Source of the DNA: Oxytricha trifallax
Lineage: Eukaryota; Ciliophora; Spirotrichea; Sporadotrichida; Oxytrichidae
DNA: 64,000 bases
Assembly (NCBI GenBank): GCA_000711775.1
Contig: ARYC01000612.1
Span: forward strand, 1 to 64,000
Direction of reading: 5' to 3'
Position 1 is the stretch's first letter, and each line of letters opens with the position of its first letter. The notes beneath the pieces were generated by a model. It was not told where the DNA came from and made no database searches. It saw only the letters and a list, made by a program, of their open reading frames with translations. Positions 34,440-45,999 of this stretch are shown piece after piece. The translations under genes and the position numbers were made by a program.

Positions 34440-34990
34440 TTTTTTTAATAACAGTAATGAAAACAAAAGCAAAAGCGAAAGTTAGAATGATGAGATGCCA
34501 GAGGTACCACTAAATTCTATGTAAAAAATTCTATTGAGATTGAATGTCCAAATCAGACATTTACAAGGGGAAATAATATAGTTTAAGATCAATATTTCTA
34601 GGAAAATGCAGGATTTAATTTTATGAGATCCAATATCATAGTCATTTGGAACTAATATATTCAGATGCGATCAGGGTCTTCTTCACTTAGTGGTTACAAA
34701 TGAGATATTACTTTGCTCCTTTTAAGGATTCTCCCCTATGCTAGAAGGAATTCCTCCAATCGAAGTGTATTCGCCATGGCGGATTTTCATCTAATTAAAA
34801 TTAATTCAGGTAATGATATTAAATTTACCTGTATTTTATAGGCTAATACTGAGCGAGATTTATACTCTTAAGCGCTTTGAATTACCTCCAGGCATTACTG
34901 ATAACTTAAATGATATCGTTCAAGGTGTTATATTAGTTACTTATGCTGCTAATCATTATCAATTCCTCTAGTTTAAATTCATTTATTGAA
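34440..34990 (+). pseudogene. coding-like pieces of a secreted-type protein
   Basis: Plus-strand pieces QTFTRGNNIVQDQYFQENAG near 34550-34610 and TLKRFELPPGITDNLNDIVQ near 34865-34925, the second followed by GVILVTYAANHYQF. They lie in different frames with a GTAATG...TATAG interval (about 34808-34843) that could be an intron. Style matches the secreted/beta-helix family elsewhere in the window; no firm domain. Confidence 0.3.
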
Positions 34991-35555
34991 CTACATTTAT
35001 TTATATTATTTTTGTTTATATATTATTTATTTTAATGAGTTTCATTAACTTTTCATTAGTGAATTATAATATATTTATTATTGCTGTTAATATAAATACT
35101 TATATAATATAATTAACTATAATGACTTTTATTTAATATTTTAAGCTACGACATGTTAAAAACTAAAAATTCTAAATTAAATTTTTATTTTATATTAAAG
35201 TATTAATATTAGCTTAATTCAAAATAAGGTATTCTTAAACAATCCTTTTAAGTCTATTATAATTCTATATAGATTTTAAGAATATTGTTATATAAATATT
35301 AAGGATACAAAAGTACTACTAATAAATAAATTTTGTAGACAAAATGATATTGATTAAAAGAACAGGGATTCTTTAAAATTATTTAAACTTAAGTAACATT
35401 CATTTAAGACAACTAATTACTTAAAAATTATTAAGATTTCTTAATTTTAGAATTTGATCATTAATAATATTTATCTACTATTCAGTTTAATGTTATAAAT
35501 AACATATTTAAGGAAAGTATACAAACTTTCTTAATTTAAGCATTCAATTAAAATT
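34991..35555. other. no gene seen
   Basis: AT-rich spacer. Confidence 0.4.
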
Positions 35556-35559
35556 ATAA

Positions 35560-35965
35560 AATGTCATTATAAACAACTTTATGCCTAAGAAGATACTTCT
35601 TTTCAACTTACTCAATATCCCTAAAAAATAATTGGGCTTTGTAATTAAAAACTGATATGTTGATATAAGACTAATATATGTAAAATTTGTGATCGATTTC
35701 ATTATAATGATTACATTTAACTAAGAAGATATTGCTAATCATGAAGAGTGCTCAAACAGTTATCTAAAACATACTTGCCTATTAGCAGAGGGAATAAACA
35801 TTTTTCTCATAGATCGGACCTTCTAACATTGCCGATATAACTTAGAACCTAGCCCATCTTGTGGTAGTAATAGCAGTTAATGGAATCAAAGGAACCTCAA
35901 ACAATTGGGCTTGGGAATCAAAACCCAAAACCTTTAAAGTTGTTTGATTGATAAGAGGCAGCAAT
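35560..35965. other. open, less AT-rich block, strand unclear
   Basis: The minus strand has a frame free of TGA for about 130 codons (containing NCYYYHKMGQVLSYIGNVRR near 35870-35810). The plus strand has NHEECSNSYLKHTCLLAEGI near 35735-35795 in an open frame as well. Both cannot be right, and neither shows a known domain. Confidence 0.25.
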
Positions 35966-35969
35966 TAAC

Positions 35970-36502
35970 TTATTTTTTTTAATGTCTTGTGTAGAAATTT
36001 TATGTTTAGTAATTTTAGAGAGAATATAAAGTGAGTTTTTTTTAAAATATTTCACACATAAACATAAGTGTAGAGTTATGTGGCAGTTCTCTTAATATAT
36101 CTATCTAGGTTTTTTCTTTGAATTAATATAGTGAAACGTAATATTGAGTAAAATTACTTAGAATTGCCAGTGAATGATTAAATAATCAAAAATTGTCATT
36201 TATGATATCTTTTCAATATATAAATTAAAAATCTATTATATTTGAGTAAGAGGAAAAAGTTAAGGTTTTTCATAAAAGATAAGTTCAATTTTAACAATAA
36301 AAGTAAACAATCTTCTTATTGTTAATTCTATCAATTATAAATGTCTATGATTAAATTAATTGTGGGATTATTAGGCTAGTATGTATAAATAAGAGTTAAA
36401 AAAAATGAACTTTAATATTTTTAAAAATTATTTAATAAATATATACTAACTCAAAAAAACTATTTTTTTTAATTTGCTCGTAAATTTTACTTTATTAAAA
36501 TA
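35970..36502. other. no gene seen
   Basis: AT-rich flank of the Merlin element. Confidence 0.4.
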
Positions 36503-36510
36503 AATAATAA

Positions 36511-37473
36511 GGGAGGGGGTCTAAGTCGGTACCACTCAATTTTTAAAATCCTAAGTCGGTACCATATGAAAAAAAAATTTTTATCCCAAAATCCTAAGTC
36601 GGTACCACATAAAAAAATTTTTTTTTTCAATAAAATTTTAAGTAATTATTAATATATTAAAAATCTCAGCTAAGAATTGATTCATCAGATTTTTCATTTT
36701 GACATGTCTTCTTTAAAGAGCCTCCATTAAACAGTCATGCGAATTTTCATCGTTTTGTACCTCTTAAATTTCTTGGACTTGTACTATCATCTTATTTCAA
36801 CATCTTGACGTAATTTTTTTTCAAATTCTTCATCATAAACTTCCTCATTATCATTTTCTTGATCATCACTTCTTAATATTGTTGTTGCTATTATTGATTA
36901 AACATATTAAATTTTAATTCCTCATGAACCTACCTTTTATTTTATAATCCTGCTTATCTAAATGGCATATTTTAATAAGAACTAAAACCATCATGATGAA
37001 TAATTGAACCTATCTATGAGTACTATTAAATTATTGCCCACAATATCTCTCTAGTTCTATTCTAAACAATGAAAACCTTAGCTTTTTTTGATTGTCTTTC
37101 TATCATACCAAATACCCAGATTTATCTCTCAATTCTACTACTATTTTTTTGTTGTTAAATTTAGCCTTCATCATAAAGAAATTTTCCATGAGTAAATAAA
37201 CTTTCGTCTACTTCAATATCTCTTCATTTTAAATATGAAAAATATACATATATTTTGGTACTTATTGTCTTACATCTTAAAATACTTTTCTTATTAACTT
37301 TTGATTTAATTTGTAGTTAAACAACTTTAAAATAAATATTAATTTTATTGAATTAAAGAAAAAAAAATTTTTATGTGGTACCGACTTAGGATTTTGGGGT
37401 AAAAAAAGTTTTTTCATATGGTACCGACTTAGGATTTCAAAAATTGAGTGGTACCGACTTAGACCCCCCCCCC
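36511..37473 (-). mobile_element. Merlin (ISXO2/IS1595-type) DNA transposon
   Basis: 963 bp with terminal inverted repeats of about 110 bp. Each repeat begins with a run of G (C on the far side) and contains three spaced copies of CTAAGTCGGTACCA. The sequence AATAATAA stands on both sides (36503-36510 and 37474-37481), fitting the 8-bp target duplication of Merlin elements, though the motif is low-complexity. The inside carries a transposase relic on the minus strand (separate entry). Confidence 0.8.
36640..37240 (-). pseudogene. Merlin transposase (ISXO2-like DDE), incomplete
   Basis: Minus frame: DIEVDESLFTHGKFLYDEG (near 37215-37160; first catalytic D in V-D-E-S), RIERQIWVFGMIERQSKKAK (the W-V-F-G-x-I-E-R signature of ISXO2-type transposases), VQNRTREILWAIIQ and GSIIHHDGFSSYQNMPF (second catalytic D). 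This is the family's normal order. About ten in-frame TAA/TAG act as Gln with no TGA in this core. After about residue 110 the frame becomes Lys/Met-rich and the third catalytic region was not found, so the copy is C-terminally altered and probably inactive. The N-terminus is also short. Confidence 0.75.
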
Positions 37474-37639
37474 AATAATAATTATAAGTTTATATTCTTG
37501 ATTATTTATATTTATTTTTTGGCCAATTTTTGAATATTTAGTATTTATTTTCATTGCTTGGTTTGATTATTGTTGAGTATGCAAGCAGTTTTTGACATCC
37601 ATTAATTTTATTATCGAGATATTGTTTAATTCTTTGCTT

Positions 37640-38650
37640 GTAATCTTTCTCACTCTTTTTGCTAAAGTGATCATTCCTTGGGATATCACTCTCTATTATT
37701 ATTGCTAATGCCCATATATCTCACGCTATATCCCCATCTCTCCACTCTACTCTCTCGAGGAAATGTCCAGGAGTGCTTCGTACATTTCCTCGCTCAGATG
37801 CTTTCACTGTTAAAGCCCTATTGTAATTAATAATACAGAATCTTAGAATTTGAAAGTTCATCATTATATTTTCTGGATTTAAGTCTAGATAAAATGTAAC
37901 CGAGCTTGTGAAGCCCTTTTATTCCCTAAAAAATCTGCTATACTAACTTGTTAATATCTGTGTCATCTTTTGCAGATAAAAACTCTCAGTAAGTCATTTC
38001 AAGGAGAGGAAGCCTAAATACTGCTTTAACCTTTCCAAGAAAAATGGTATTAAATAAAATTATATGCCTCTGCTCTTTAAATTTTCCTTATTAAAGTGCA
38101 TAATACTCGTAAGCAAATTTCATTCAGAACTTTCCATCAGCAAGAAAGTTTATGAAAGGATTATAGAATAAGCTTTTATATATCTGAGATTACTAACTTC
38201 TCTATTTTATCCTCTAGAGTGAAGTAGTTTTCAACAAATGAATCTAAGTCAATAATATACAAGACTAGAATCCTTAAAGCCTCAATTTAACCATAATTTT
38301 ATTGATCTTTAAGACTGTATAGTTCTTGACAGCTTTCTATATTTTAACTTACTTCTATACCTCTAACTCTAAGAGACTCTATAGGATTTCTCGACTTTCT
38401 TGATTTTAGGAATCTTTCTCCTTTATGTTCATAAATAAATACAATCCTTACAAACTTTTGATTGTGCTTTTTCTTTAAGTGCACTTTAAGATATCTTGAG
38501 AATTGGGCTTCTCACTAACTCGCAGATGTACTTGCCATCCTTCTTTTAATTCTTGAGGTGTAGCCTAAGCATATCGTTTTTATATCTCTCAAGTTTTTCT
38601 GTGAATTGACATGTAAAAGAAATTATTATTGCATTCTTTGCATTCATAGT
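37640..38650 (-). pseudogene. TBE 57-kDa-like zinc-finger/kinase-like protein, copy a
   Basis: Reading leftwards, a C2H2-type finger CKECNNNFFYMSIHRKT begins near 38642. A kinase-like region follows: RLPLLEMTY...EFLSAKDDTDINKLV then IFQGIKGLHKLGY (about 38030-37930), FYLDLNPENIMMN (catalytic loop, 37893-37855), CIINYNRALTV in the place of the DFG segment (NYN at 37820-37828), STPGHFLERVEWRDGDIA (activation segment end) and DIWALAIIIES (near 37720-37690). The HRD position reads Y-L-D, keeping the Asp, but the DFG Asp is Asn. Several TGA and frame changes interrupt it, one of them just before DIWALA. It pairs with the copy at 58030-59314. Confidence 0.65.
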
Positions 38651-39389
38651 CAATTTGACTAATATATAAATTAATGATTTATGGTGGTCTTTTTAACCTC
38701 CTCCTTACTTCGCTCTTTCTCTTTGATGACTTACTTATTAGTTTATATTTTAATCTAAAAACTATTACGGTCAAAGTTCTCATAAAAAGGCTACCACTAA
38801 GTTCAAGAGTATCTGGTCTCTATTTATTTTGGTTGCTGGAGTGACAATTTTTAATGGATTGAATAAAGTAAATGACGCTCTTCATAAAGGTTAGCTCTCC
38901 TTATATTTGGCTTTTTATATTTTATAATAGTAATGATAAAATTTACCTAGGTAATTTATAATAGTAGATTATAATACACTCTGCCATATGCTTCGCTAAT
39001 TACTAAATAAATTAAATAACCATAAACTGCATTAAGTTGCCACATTTAATGAGTATTATTTACATTTTGGTCAATTAAAATGCTCTTAAAGAAGTTTTGT
39101 TTCTCTAGGAGGTCCTTCAATCAAGTTTAAACTTAATTAATTTAAAGAAAAGTTTTAAAATATTTCTAAATATAATATGCTTCTATTTATTATTTAACCT
39201 TAAAATTCAACTACTAAAAGAGTTTGAACTTAATTTGGAGAACCTCCTAAAATAATTAAACATTATTAGGAGCAATTAAATGGAAATAGATTGATAAAAT
39301 GGAAATAAATTTGTGAAACTTGGAGCAATTTCTTTTATGCTTCTCCGCATTTCTTTTAATGGTTGACCTCCAGTTGGTCCTCTCTATAG

Positions 39390-40068
39390 CGAATAAGTTG
39401 AAATAAGAATGGTTGTATATTTACAATACAGATATAGAATTAAAATGTTGATAGCATCAACTCTTGTATTGTCTTAAAACATCATTTTCTTCGTAATCTT
39501 CATCATTACCATTATTACTTGTTCTGCTTCAAACCATGAAAAATATTAGAGTTGAGTTCTTGATCTTATTAGTGTCAAAAATATCTGAGCTAGAGATGCT
39601 ATAGCTGCAACCTCAACCACTTCTCACTTTAACACTGTCTTGGTGGAGATACTGTTAAGCTTAAAAACTCAATTATGTTTAGCCAATTTTTTAGAAATTT
39701 CAGAGATTTAATAAAGTAAACCAATACTATTAAAACTTTTTAATTAATAATGTTTAAGAATTTTTAATCGTACTATTAGTTTTAATCATAAACGAATTTT
39801 TATTAGAGATTTTTTAATTAATTTTAGTCTTAAATATTTTGATTCAAACCTGGCCTGATTTACTTTATTAAATCTCTGAAATTTCTAAAATTTTGGCTAA
39901 ACATAATTGAGTCTCTAAGCCTCACAGCTTCAGAACAAGTAATTATAGTAATGATGAAGATTACGAAGAAAAATGAGGTTTTAAGACAATAGAGGAGTTG
40001 ATGCTATCGACATTTTAATTATATATCTGTATTGCAAATATACAACCATTCTTATTTCAACTTATTCG
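39390..40068. mobile_element. foldback element I inside TBE-like copy a
   Basis: Two arms of about 220 bp face each other: CGAATAAGTTGAAATAAGAA at the left end returns as TTCTTATTTCAACTTATTCG at 40049-40068, and further in AACTCAATTATGTTTAGCCA (39669-39688) returns near 39890-39910. The centre is about 120 bp. The left arm holds roughly 120 extra bp (about 39537-39655) absent from the right arm, so one arm gained or the other lost a segment. No coding capacity was recognised and no clear target duplication was seen. Confidence 0.75.
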
Positions 40069-40607
40069 ATTTATTTTTAATAAGATTTTAATAAACTTAG
40101 ATTTATATCCATAATTTTAAAATCATTCAACATTTCTAGAAAGAGGAAGCAAGATGAAGTCTATGAATGATTTAATGAAGAGAAATTTAATCTCAAGATT
40201 TAATTGGAAAATTAAAAAGCAATTATTGGCTTTAATATCAGTTAAAATTTCTAATTCTTAAATAATTTAAGGTAAGTGTTTAGAGAAATTTTGAATCTTG
40301 GATATATTCCTATTAAATAATAAAATATGGAGGAGGTCAACTTCTTCTAGAAGTTGTAGGAACTTGTATATAGATTTTACATAATTCTTTAAAGAACTCA
40401 CTTTTTAAGTTGGAAGCAAAACTGATGAATGAGGACCTTTATTTATATACATTTGGTAAGGCAAGGTGAGTTCTTAGCAAAGATTATAATATTATCTATA
40501 GATGGATTGTTCTTGCTTACTTAGGAGGGAACTAAATCACTATTCTTAAATGCTTTACTTAGTGAAGAAAAAAAACTTTAAAGTCTAATGAAATAAAGAA
40601 GAAAGAG

Positions 40608-41042
40608 ATGCCTAACTAAACTGAAATATCTGTAACTAATCTTTATGATGGTGCTATGAGTGATCCAGATGTTGCTCTTTACCTTTCATCAAAGCTACAG
40701 TTCTCAAATAAGTTACGATATAGAAACTTCATTTTTGGCTTCCTTGGAACTCTGAAACCTGAGTACCTAAATGAAGTTATTTAAGAGGCTCACAAGAAAC
40801 GCTACAGTATCTCTCCTGAATAAAAGAGAAGTAGGAAATTAAAATAAATGTTACAAAGTTCTTGGAATTTCAAAAGCACCCATTAATCTCTAAAAAGCCT
40901 AATATACTAACTTTATAGAAAAACTTGGAAGTTCTTTATATTTTAATAAAAACCGCAGCATATTAAACAGAGAAAGAAAGTCTTAGGGAAAGCATAAATT
41001 GAGTATAGTTTCTTCAAATTTTATAAAAATCAGATTATATGA
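40608..41042 (+). CDS. TBE 22-kDa-like basic protein, copy a
   Basis: ATG 40608 to TGA 41040-41042, 144 codons, with about ten TAA/TAG as Gln and no TGA. It reads MPNQTEISVTNLYDGAMSDP, DVALYLSSKLQFSNKLRYR, NFIFGFLGTLKPEYLNEVIQ, and then becomes Lys/Gln-rich. The central pattern D-[VL]-x-x-Y-L...R-N-[FY]-I-x-x-x-L-G-T-L-[KR]-x-E-Y-L matches the copy at 56739-57176, and both products are almost the same length (144 and 145) with basic C-terminal halves. Upstream (40140-40600) other coding-like pieces occur without a clear frame. The role in TBE elements is unknown; its upkeep in both copies suggests function or recent loss. Confidence 0.6.
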
Positions 41043-41164
41043 ATATAGATTCAGGAGCAGAAAATAAGTGAAGAAACATAAGCTCAATCAAGTCTCAAGA
41101 AGAGAAAAAAGATTGTTATGGTAAATCTTTTTATCGATAATATAAAATGTGAATTTTTTCATTC

Positions 41165-41967
41165 ATTAAAATCTAAATTTTATTTATACATACAAAATCT
41201 CTCATCTTCTGCATATACTTTTACTTTATCATAGCTGAATATTTTACAATCAATTTTAATAAAATCTAATGAATCTATCTTCAAGTCATGCATCAATTTA
41301 TAGAAAAGAAATTCTTGTAATGGCATTTCAACAACCCTTAATATAATTCAATTCCATTAAACTGAAAATTTTAGGGAATATTAAATAATAGAGTTATGTT
41401 TAATCTTTCAATTTTCTTCCTTGAATCTTAAGTTTTATGAACTGACAAGTTTTTAACGAACAGAATAATCTCTTTGCTAGCGTACTTGTATCTTTGTTAT
41501 TACAAGAACTAATAAGTTTTTCAGTCTTTAAAACGAAGGAGAAAAAATATAAATTTTAAGCACTATTTTCCCTTATTTCTCCTAGAAAAGAAAGAGTCTT
41601 AAAATCATAAACTTCTATATTACTATACCTCTTGTACCAAGACCTTTGATATAAAGGTATTAAATGTAAATACAGCTTCAGCTGTGTGTATAAACTTTAT
41701 ATTATGCTCTTAAGCCCTCTGCATTTAATCGAATATATAATTTAAATTAGTCTTATAAAATGGAACATTAAAGTCAATCACTCTCTTAATGCGATTGACT
41801 GTCTTGTAAGATATTCCGTTCTTTTTATATATGTTAGCTATAGACTAGGTGAGATGTTATGCTCAGGGAAATGGCGATGAAACATTACAGCCCTCTAGGC
41901 CAGAGAGAAAAGAGCCAAGTCTAAAAAAGTCTTCTCATTAATAAGATTATCGATAAGTTGCTGTTAG
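41165..41967 (-). pseudogene. TBE 42-kDa-like Tc1/mariner transposase, copy a, C-terminal side of the split gene
   Basis: Pieces in several frames: AVMFHRHFPEHNISPSL then IYKKNGISYKTVNRIKRVID (helix-turn-helix, near 41890-41790), EAVFTFNTFISK at the first catalytic block, WYKRYSNIEVYDFKTLSFLG, and VEMPLQEFLFYKLMHDLKID near 41330-41270. The HTH piece aligns with IFHSKFSDKKIQTSSLRKLY of copy b at 55835-55895. Frame changes and TGA separate the pieces. The gene's upstream part lies beyond the foldback insertion at 44795-45260. Confidence 0.5.
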
Positions 41968-44794
41968 AATTCCGGGTAAACGACCCTGGAGAGCGGATAA
42001 ATTTATTAAACTTTTTTAAATAATCTAAAAATCACAAAAACATTAGAATAACCAATAATAATAAAATTAATAGGCCTCTAAGGTCCCTTTTGATCGATTT
42101 ATGAAGTTTATTAAGGACATTTTTTATATGATTTACTCTATATTAACTGATAAAATAACAATATGTTGTAAGGTAAATGCAGAACTTAGTAATGTTTTAT
42201 TTCTAATTATAGTTTTATTTTTTGCGAATAAATTTTCAGATTCCTTGCATGCTCAGCTGTAATTTATCTAATTTAATCACTAAAAATAAAAATATTCTAA
42301 TTCTTATCTAAATAAATTATACGAATTTTTTAATAAATAACATGTAAGGAATTTGAAAATGTAAACGCAAAAATTACACTATAATTAGAAATAAAAAATT
42401 GCAAATTTCTTCATTTACCTTACAACATATTGTTATTTTATCAGTTAATATAGAATAAATCCTATAAAACATGTCCTTAATGGACTTCTTAAATCGATCA
42501 AAAGGGACCTTAGAGGCCTATTTATTTTGTTATCATTGGTTATTCTAATTTTTTTGTGATTTTTAGATTATTAAAAAAAGTTTGGATGCCCCCCACATGC
42601 CTGGATTTTTTTTAAATTCCAGTTTTAAATTTGAATTTCAGATCTGGAAAAAAAATTCCAGTTTTAAATCTGGAACCAAAAAAAAAATTATTTATTCCAG
42701 ATTTAGATCTGGAATTCCAGATATAAATCTGGAATTTTTTTTCCAGATCTGGAACCTCATTCAAATAATTTTTATTTTTTCAATTAATATTTAATCAAAA
42801 AAAATATATTTTTTTCCAATTAATATTTATCAATCAAATCTATAAATTTTTATATTTCCAATTATTATTTATTTTAAGAAAAAACTCTTAAATATATCTT
42901 CTATATATATATAATTAAATCTATTATTCTTAATGAAATAGTATATTTGCCATTTATGAATCTTCAAAATTTTGTATATTTTAATAGGTACTATAATAAA
43001 AATATAAAAAAAATTTACGAAAAAAATTCCTACCCTTTATTTTATAATATTTTTATATAATAATTATCAGTTGTTTTTTTTAAAAATCTTTTACAAATTA
43101 CTTTGACATAGTAATAGAATTGTATAAAACCCCATTTATTAAAGACTGTTTAAATTTTAATGGTATATAATAAAGAAATACACATTTATAATTTATTAAT
43201 TATATATTTTAGCGATCTAATCCAAAAAATTAACTCTTTTTCTGTAATCAGTAATAGTTTGTATATAATTTTTACCTCCTATTAATAACTTTGTAATGTA
43301 TTGTAATTATTTTAAAAATAATCCTTATATTTGAAAATTAAATTATAGTTATTTGACTTTTTCATTGAACGATTTTAATTATGAAGAATTTCATATTTTT
43401 AAATCTGGATTTTAGAGAATATTTCAATAATAATGGCAATGCAATAGTTTAAATTCATAGACTTATAAAGGATGATTGAAATTGTTAGTTACCCTTTATT
43501 AAGTAAAATTATGTTATATAAATGTTATTTTTGTTACTTTATCATATGGGTACATATACTTGCATTAGTCTTGGATCAGTGCGTTCAAGTTCAGATAAAA
43601 TTATTATAATATATGATTAATTATATTGTTTAAACTATTTGACTATATCTAATATTAAGTAAAATAAATCTTTAATTAATCATTATAATAAAGATCTTAC
43701 TCTTTTAATTTTTATAAGTATATTTTTAAAAATATATCTTCTTATCTAAAGATAGTTCTAGTATGGTTGATAATCTATACATTCATTAATATTTATAATT
43801 TTTAGTTTGACTCCATGTTGATTTTTAGCTAATTTGATATATAGTTAATATTTTAATTTAATTTACATGTGTAATCAAAATTCCGAAATTAGTTTACACA
43901 TAAAATTCATCATTTATGATTAGAGGGTCTATGTTAAATTTTGACAATTCTATTCAGAATTATAAGTTTACCAAAGTGCAATGTTAAGCACACTAATCAT
44001 TAAATATATTAATTTATCATCTACTAATTTTAATTTAGAATAATTTTCTTATAGTACTAAGAATTCCTTATAAAAATTATTAATTATATCAAGATATAAG
44101 TATATTCTATCTATGTTTGAACTATATATAAAGATAGTTTAACTAAAATTTGAAATTTGGTTACATATAGAATTTCAATTAAAATGCTAAATATATATTA
44201 ATAAAACACTCAAACTTGCAGTAAAAGTCTATAGACTTTTTAACCATCACTAAATGCATTTGAATGTCAATAGTAACTTTTTTATTAAAAATGATATATT
44301 TTTTATATTAATATTTGCATTATATTTTCAATTAATTTTCATTTATTAAAAAGACTTATTATCTTATAAATCATAATTTTATATTTAAAATTAATTTTTT
44401 AAATAATAATATATACAAATTGAAAGTAATATTAAGATAAAAAATACTTACTAAGTTTGAAAAAAAATTTTCAAAAAATATTATAATTTAGAATAATCTA
44501 ATTAAAAATATAAAAAATAAAAAAATTTCAAAAAATTTATTAATGATTTTTATTAAAAAAATTTAAAATCAAATTTCATAGTTGTGTCTGATATATACTA
44601 GTTTTAAATCTGAAGTTCCAGATTTGAATCTGGAATTCCAGTTTTAAACTGGAACATTTTTCTCAGATCTGGAATTCCAGTTTTAAAAAAAAGTTCCAAA
44701 TTTAAAACTGGAATTAAAAAAAATTCCAGGTATGTGGGGGGCATCCAAAAGTTTAATAAATTTATCCGCTCTCCAGGGTCATTTACCCGGAATT
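41968..44794. mobile_element. foldback element G, interrupted by element H
   Basis: Ends AATTCCGGGTAAACGACC...GAGAGCGG at 41968 and its complement at 44794. The arms are about 280 bp long and meet around 42255-42340. The right arm runs 42341-42582, is interrupted by the 2165-bp element H, and continues 44754-44794. Without H the element would be about 660 bp and nearly palindromic. It sits within the transposase of TBE-like copy a. No coding capacity; target duplication not clear. Confidence 0.8.
42583..44747. mobile_element. element H, 2165 bp, terminal inverted repeats, 6-bp target duplication
   Basis: Ends TGGATGCCCCCCACATGC and GTATGTGGGGGGCATCCA, with about 60 bp of good inverted repeat. 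Inside each end is an array of small palindromes of the type TTCCAGATTTAAATCTGGAA. AAAGTT flanks both sides (42577-42582, 44748-44753). Deleting the element and one AAAGTT restores the arm of foldback element G, which proves both ends. The interior (42780-44590) is extremely AT-rich with no transposase, so the copy is non-autonomous. The superfamily is not determined. Confidence 0.85.
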
Positions 44795-45260
44795 TTAAAA
44801 AGTTTCTTAAGCTTAAATTTATTCTATTATATCATCAAATTTAATGATAATACGGAGAAAGACCTTGCAGTAGCAGAAGAATTTTTTAGCAGTCTTGCTA
44901 TTGAAGTGTAACTTATAATTGATTTGAGTTGATTAATATTTAATTACAACCATATCTTAGAATTAAACTGTAAATCTATACACTCACTGTCATGAACAGG
45001 CCACAAACCTCGCATATACTCAATTGAATTTTCAACACATAAACCTATTTAAACCCTAATAAAGCAGCCTTAGTAGTCTATTTTATCAATCATAAACTCA
45101 ATCAAACTACAGAAATATTTTAGGGGCTTTGTGTGGGCGTTTATTTGATAGCTATTGCAATTCCAGATCAGCGATCGAGGACTAGAGAAAATATATGATG
45201 GTATTTAAGACTCAGTTGACATGGCTGAGCATGCCTGTGTTACTGCAGGATATGCTTGGT
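44795..45260 (-). pseudogene. TBE-like transposase, copy a, upstream side of the split gene
   Basis: Minus strand, free of TGA for about 140 codons in one frame: AMSTESQIPSYIFSSPRSLI, NSYQINAHTKPLKYFCSLIE, FMIDKIDYQGCFIRVQIGLC, EYMRGLWPVHDSECIDLQFN. Another frame is also open, so the reading is not certain. Its position and strand, directly beyond foldback G and upstream of the HTH part at 41.9 kb, make it the probable N-terminal part of the same transposase gene, but no motif confirms that. Confidence 0.35.
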
Positions 45261-45315
45261 TATAATTATATTGATATATATAAGGAATAAAATTTTACTC
45301 GCATTACTATTTGAT

Positions 45316-45572
45316 GTTTAATGAGTAATATCAATTAAATTTTGTTTGTCACTTATTAATTCTAAAATTAAATCATCAATCTCTGCCGTGAAGTGAACGT
45401 ATTTGGTGAGTAAACGTAACAATCAGTGACGTGGCAGTCATGAAGTAGAAAACTTTGGAAAAAAATATCTACGTTACCTACTAGTTTCCTTCTTTTCCAA
45501 GATTTCAAAACAGATAACCTGATGTGACAGAGCTCAAGAACTCGACCAGAATGATAGAATGTGGAGAGAAAC
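45316..45572 (-). repeat. dispersed repeat, copy 2 (5'-truncated)
   Basis: The reverse complement aligns with 28138-28399: GAGCTCTGTC, GTTTTCTACTTCA-T-GACTGCCACG, TTGATG..TT-AATTTTAG and the end CATTAAAC. Roughly two-thirds of positions agree. The GC-rich 5' half of copy 1 is absent. It lies 400 bp past the 3' end of the minus-strand LINE at 46.0-49.2 kb, in the same orientation as that LINE, whereas copy 1 lies next to a LINE in the opposite orientation. Confidence 0.65.
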
Positions 45573-45999
45573 AAATCACTCTCTAATTTGTATAACATCA
45601 TTTTATATCTATATTTTATACTAATGTAATTATACTATATGCAATCAAATATTAAAAAATTAATAAAAATATACAATTTATTTTGAGTTAAAATCTAAAA
45701 TTAACAACACCCCTATTCAAAAAAACCTTTTTTTTTTAATTGAAAATTTCAAAAACTGAAATATCTTGTAAGAATATCATACTGAAAAATTAATTTCATC
45801 ATAAAAATTATTATAATTTATTAAATTTTTTAAAATTTTGAATTGTAGCCGTTTTCAAAAAATAACTTATTTTATATTTTTTATTAAAATTATATGTTTA
45901 GCATTTATAATCTTGTATATTGTAACTTTATTAAATTAATATATAAAAATACAAACATTTAGTATAAATTTGAATATTCAAAAAAAATGTAGTTATTGC

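Larger units (their letters stand above)
37640..45260 (-). mobile_element. TBE-like transposon relic, copy a, split by foldback insertions
   Basis: On the minus strand: transposase pieces (45260-44795 and 41967-41165) and a zinc-finger/kinase-like gene (38650-37640), with a small basic-protein gene between them on the plus strand (40608-41042). The same three parts in the same relative orientation occur in copy b (55.6-59.3 kb). In Oxytricha, TBE elements encode a 42-kDa Tc1/mariner-type transposase, a 22-kDa basic protein and a 57-kDa zinc-finger/kinase protein, which fits. Two other elements have entered: 39390-40068 between the small gene and the kinase gene, and 41968-44794 within the transposase. 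Terminal repeats and telomere-like C4A4 ends were not found, so the outer limits are approximate. Confidence 0.6.

Noticed and set aside
39100-39258. Small inverted pair TAGGAGGT...AAGTTTAAACT against AAGTTCAAACT...ACCTCCTA-like sequence
   Set aside because: The match is short and imperfect in AT-rich DNA and could not be tied to an element end.
42582-42794. 70-codon frame at the left end of element H
   Set aside because: It is produced by the subterminal TTCCAG...CTGGAA palindromes (repeated F/N/S/K), not by a protein.
45368-45601. 77-codon minus-strand frame
   Set aside because: It coincides with the dispersed repeat shared with 28138-28399, where the equivalent frame is not kept, so it is chance.
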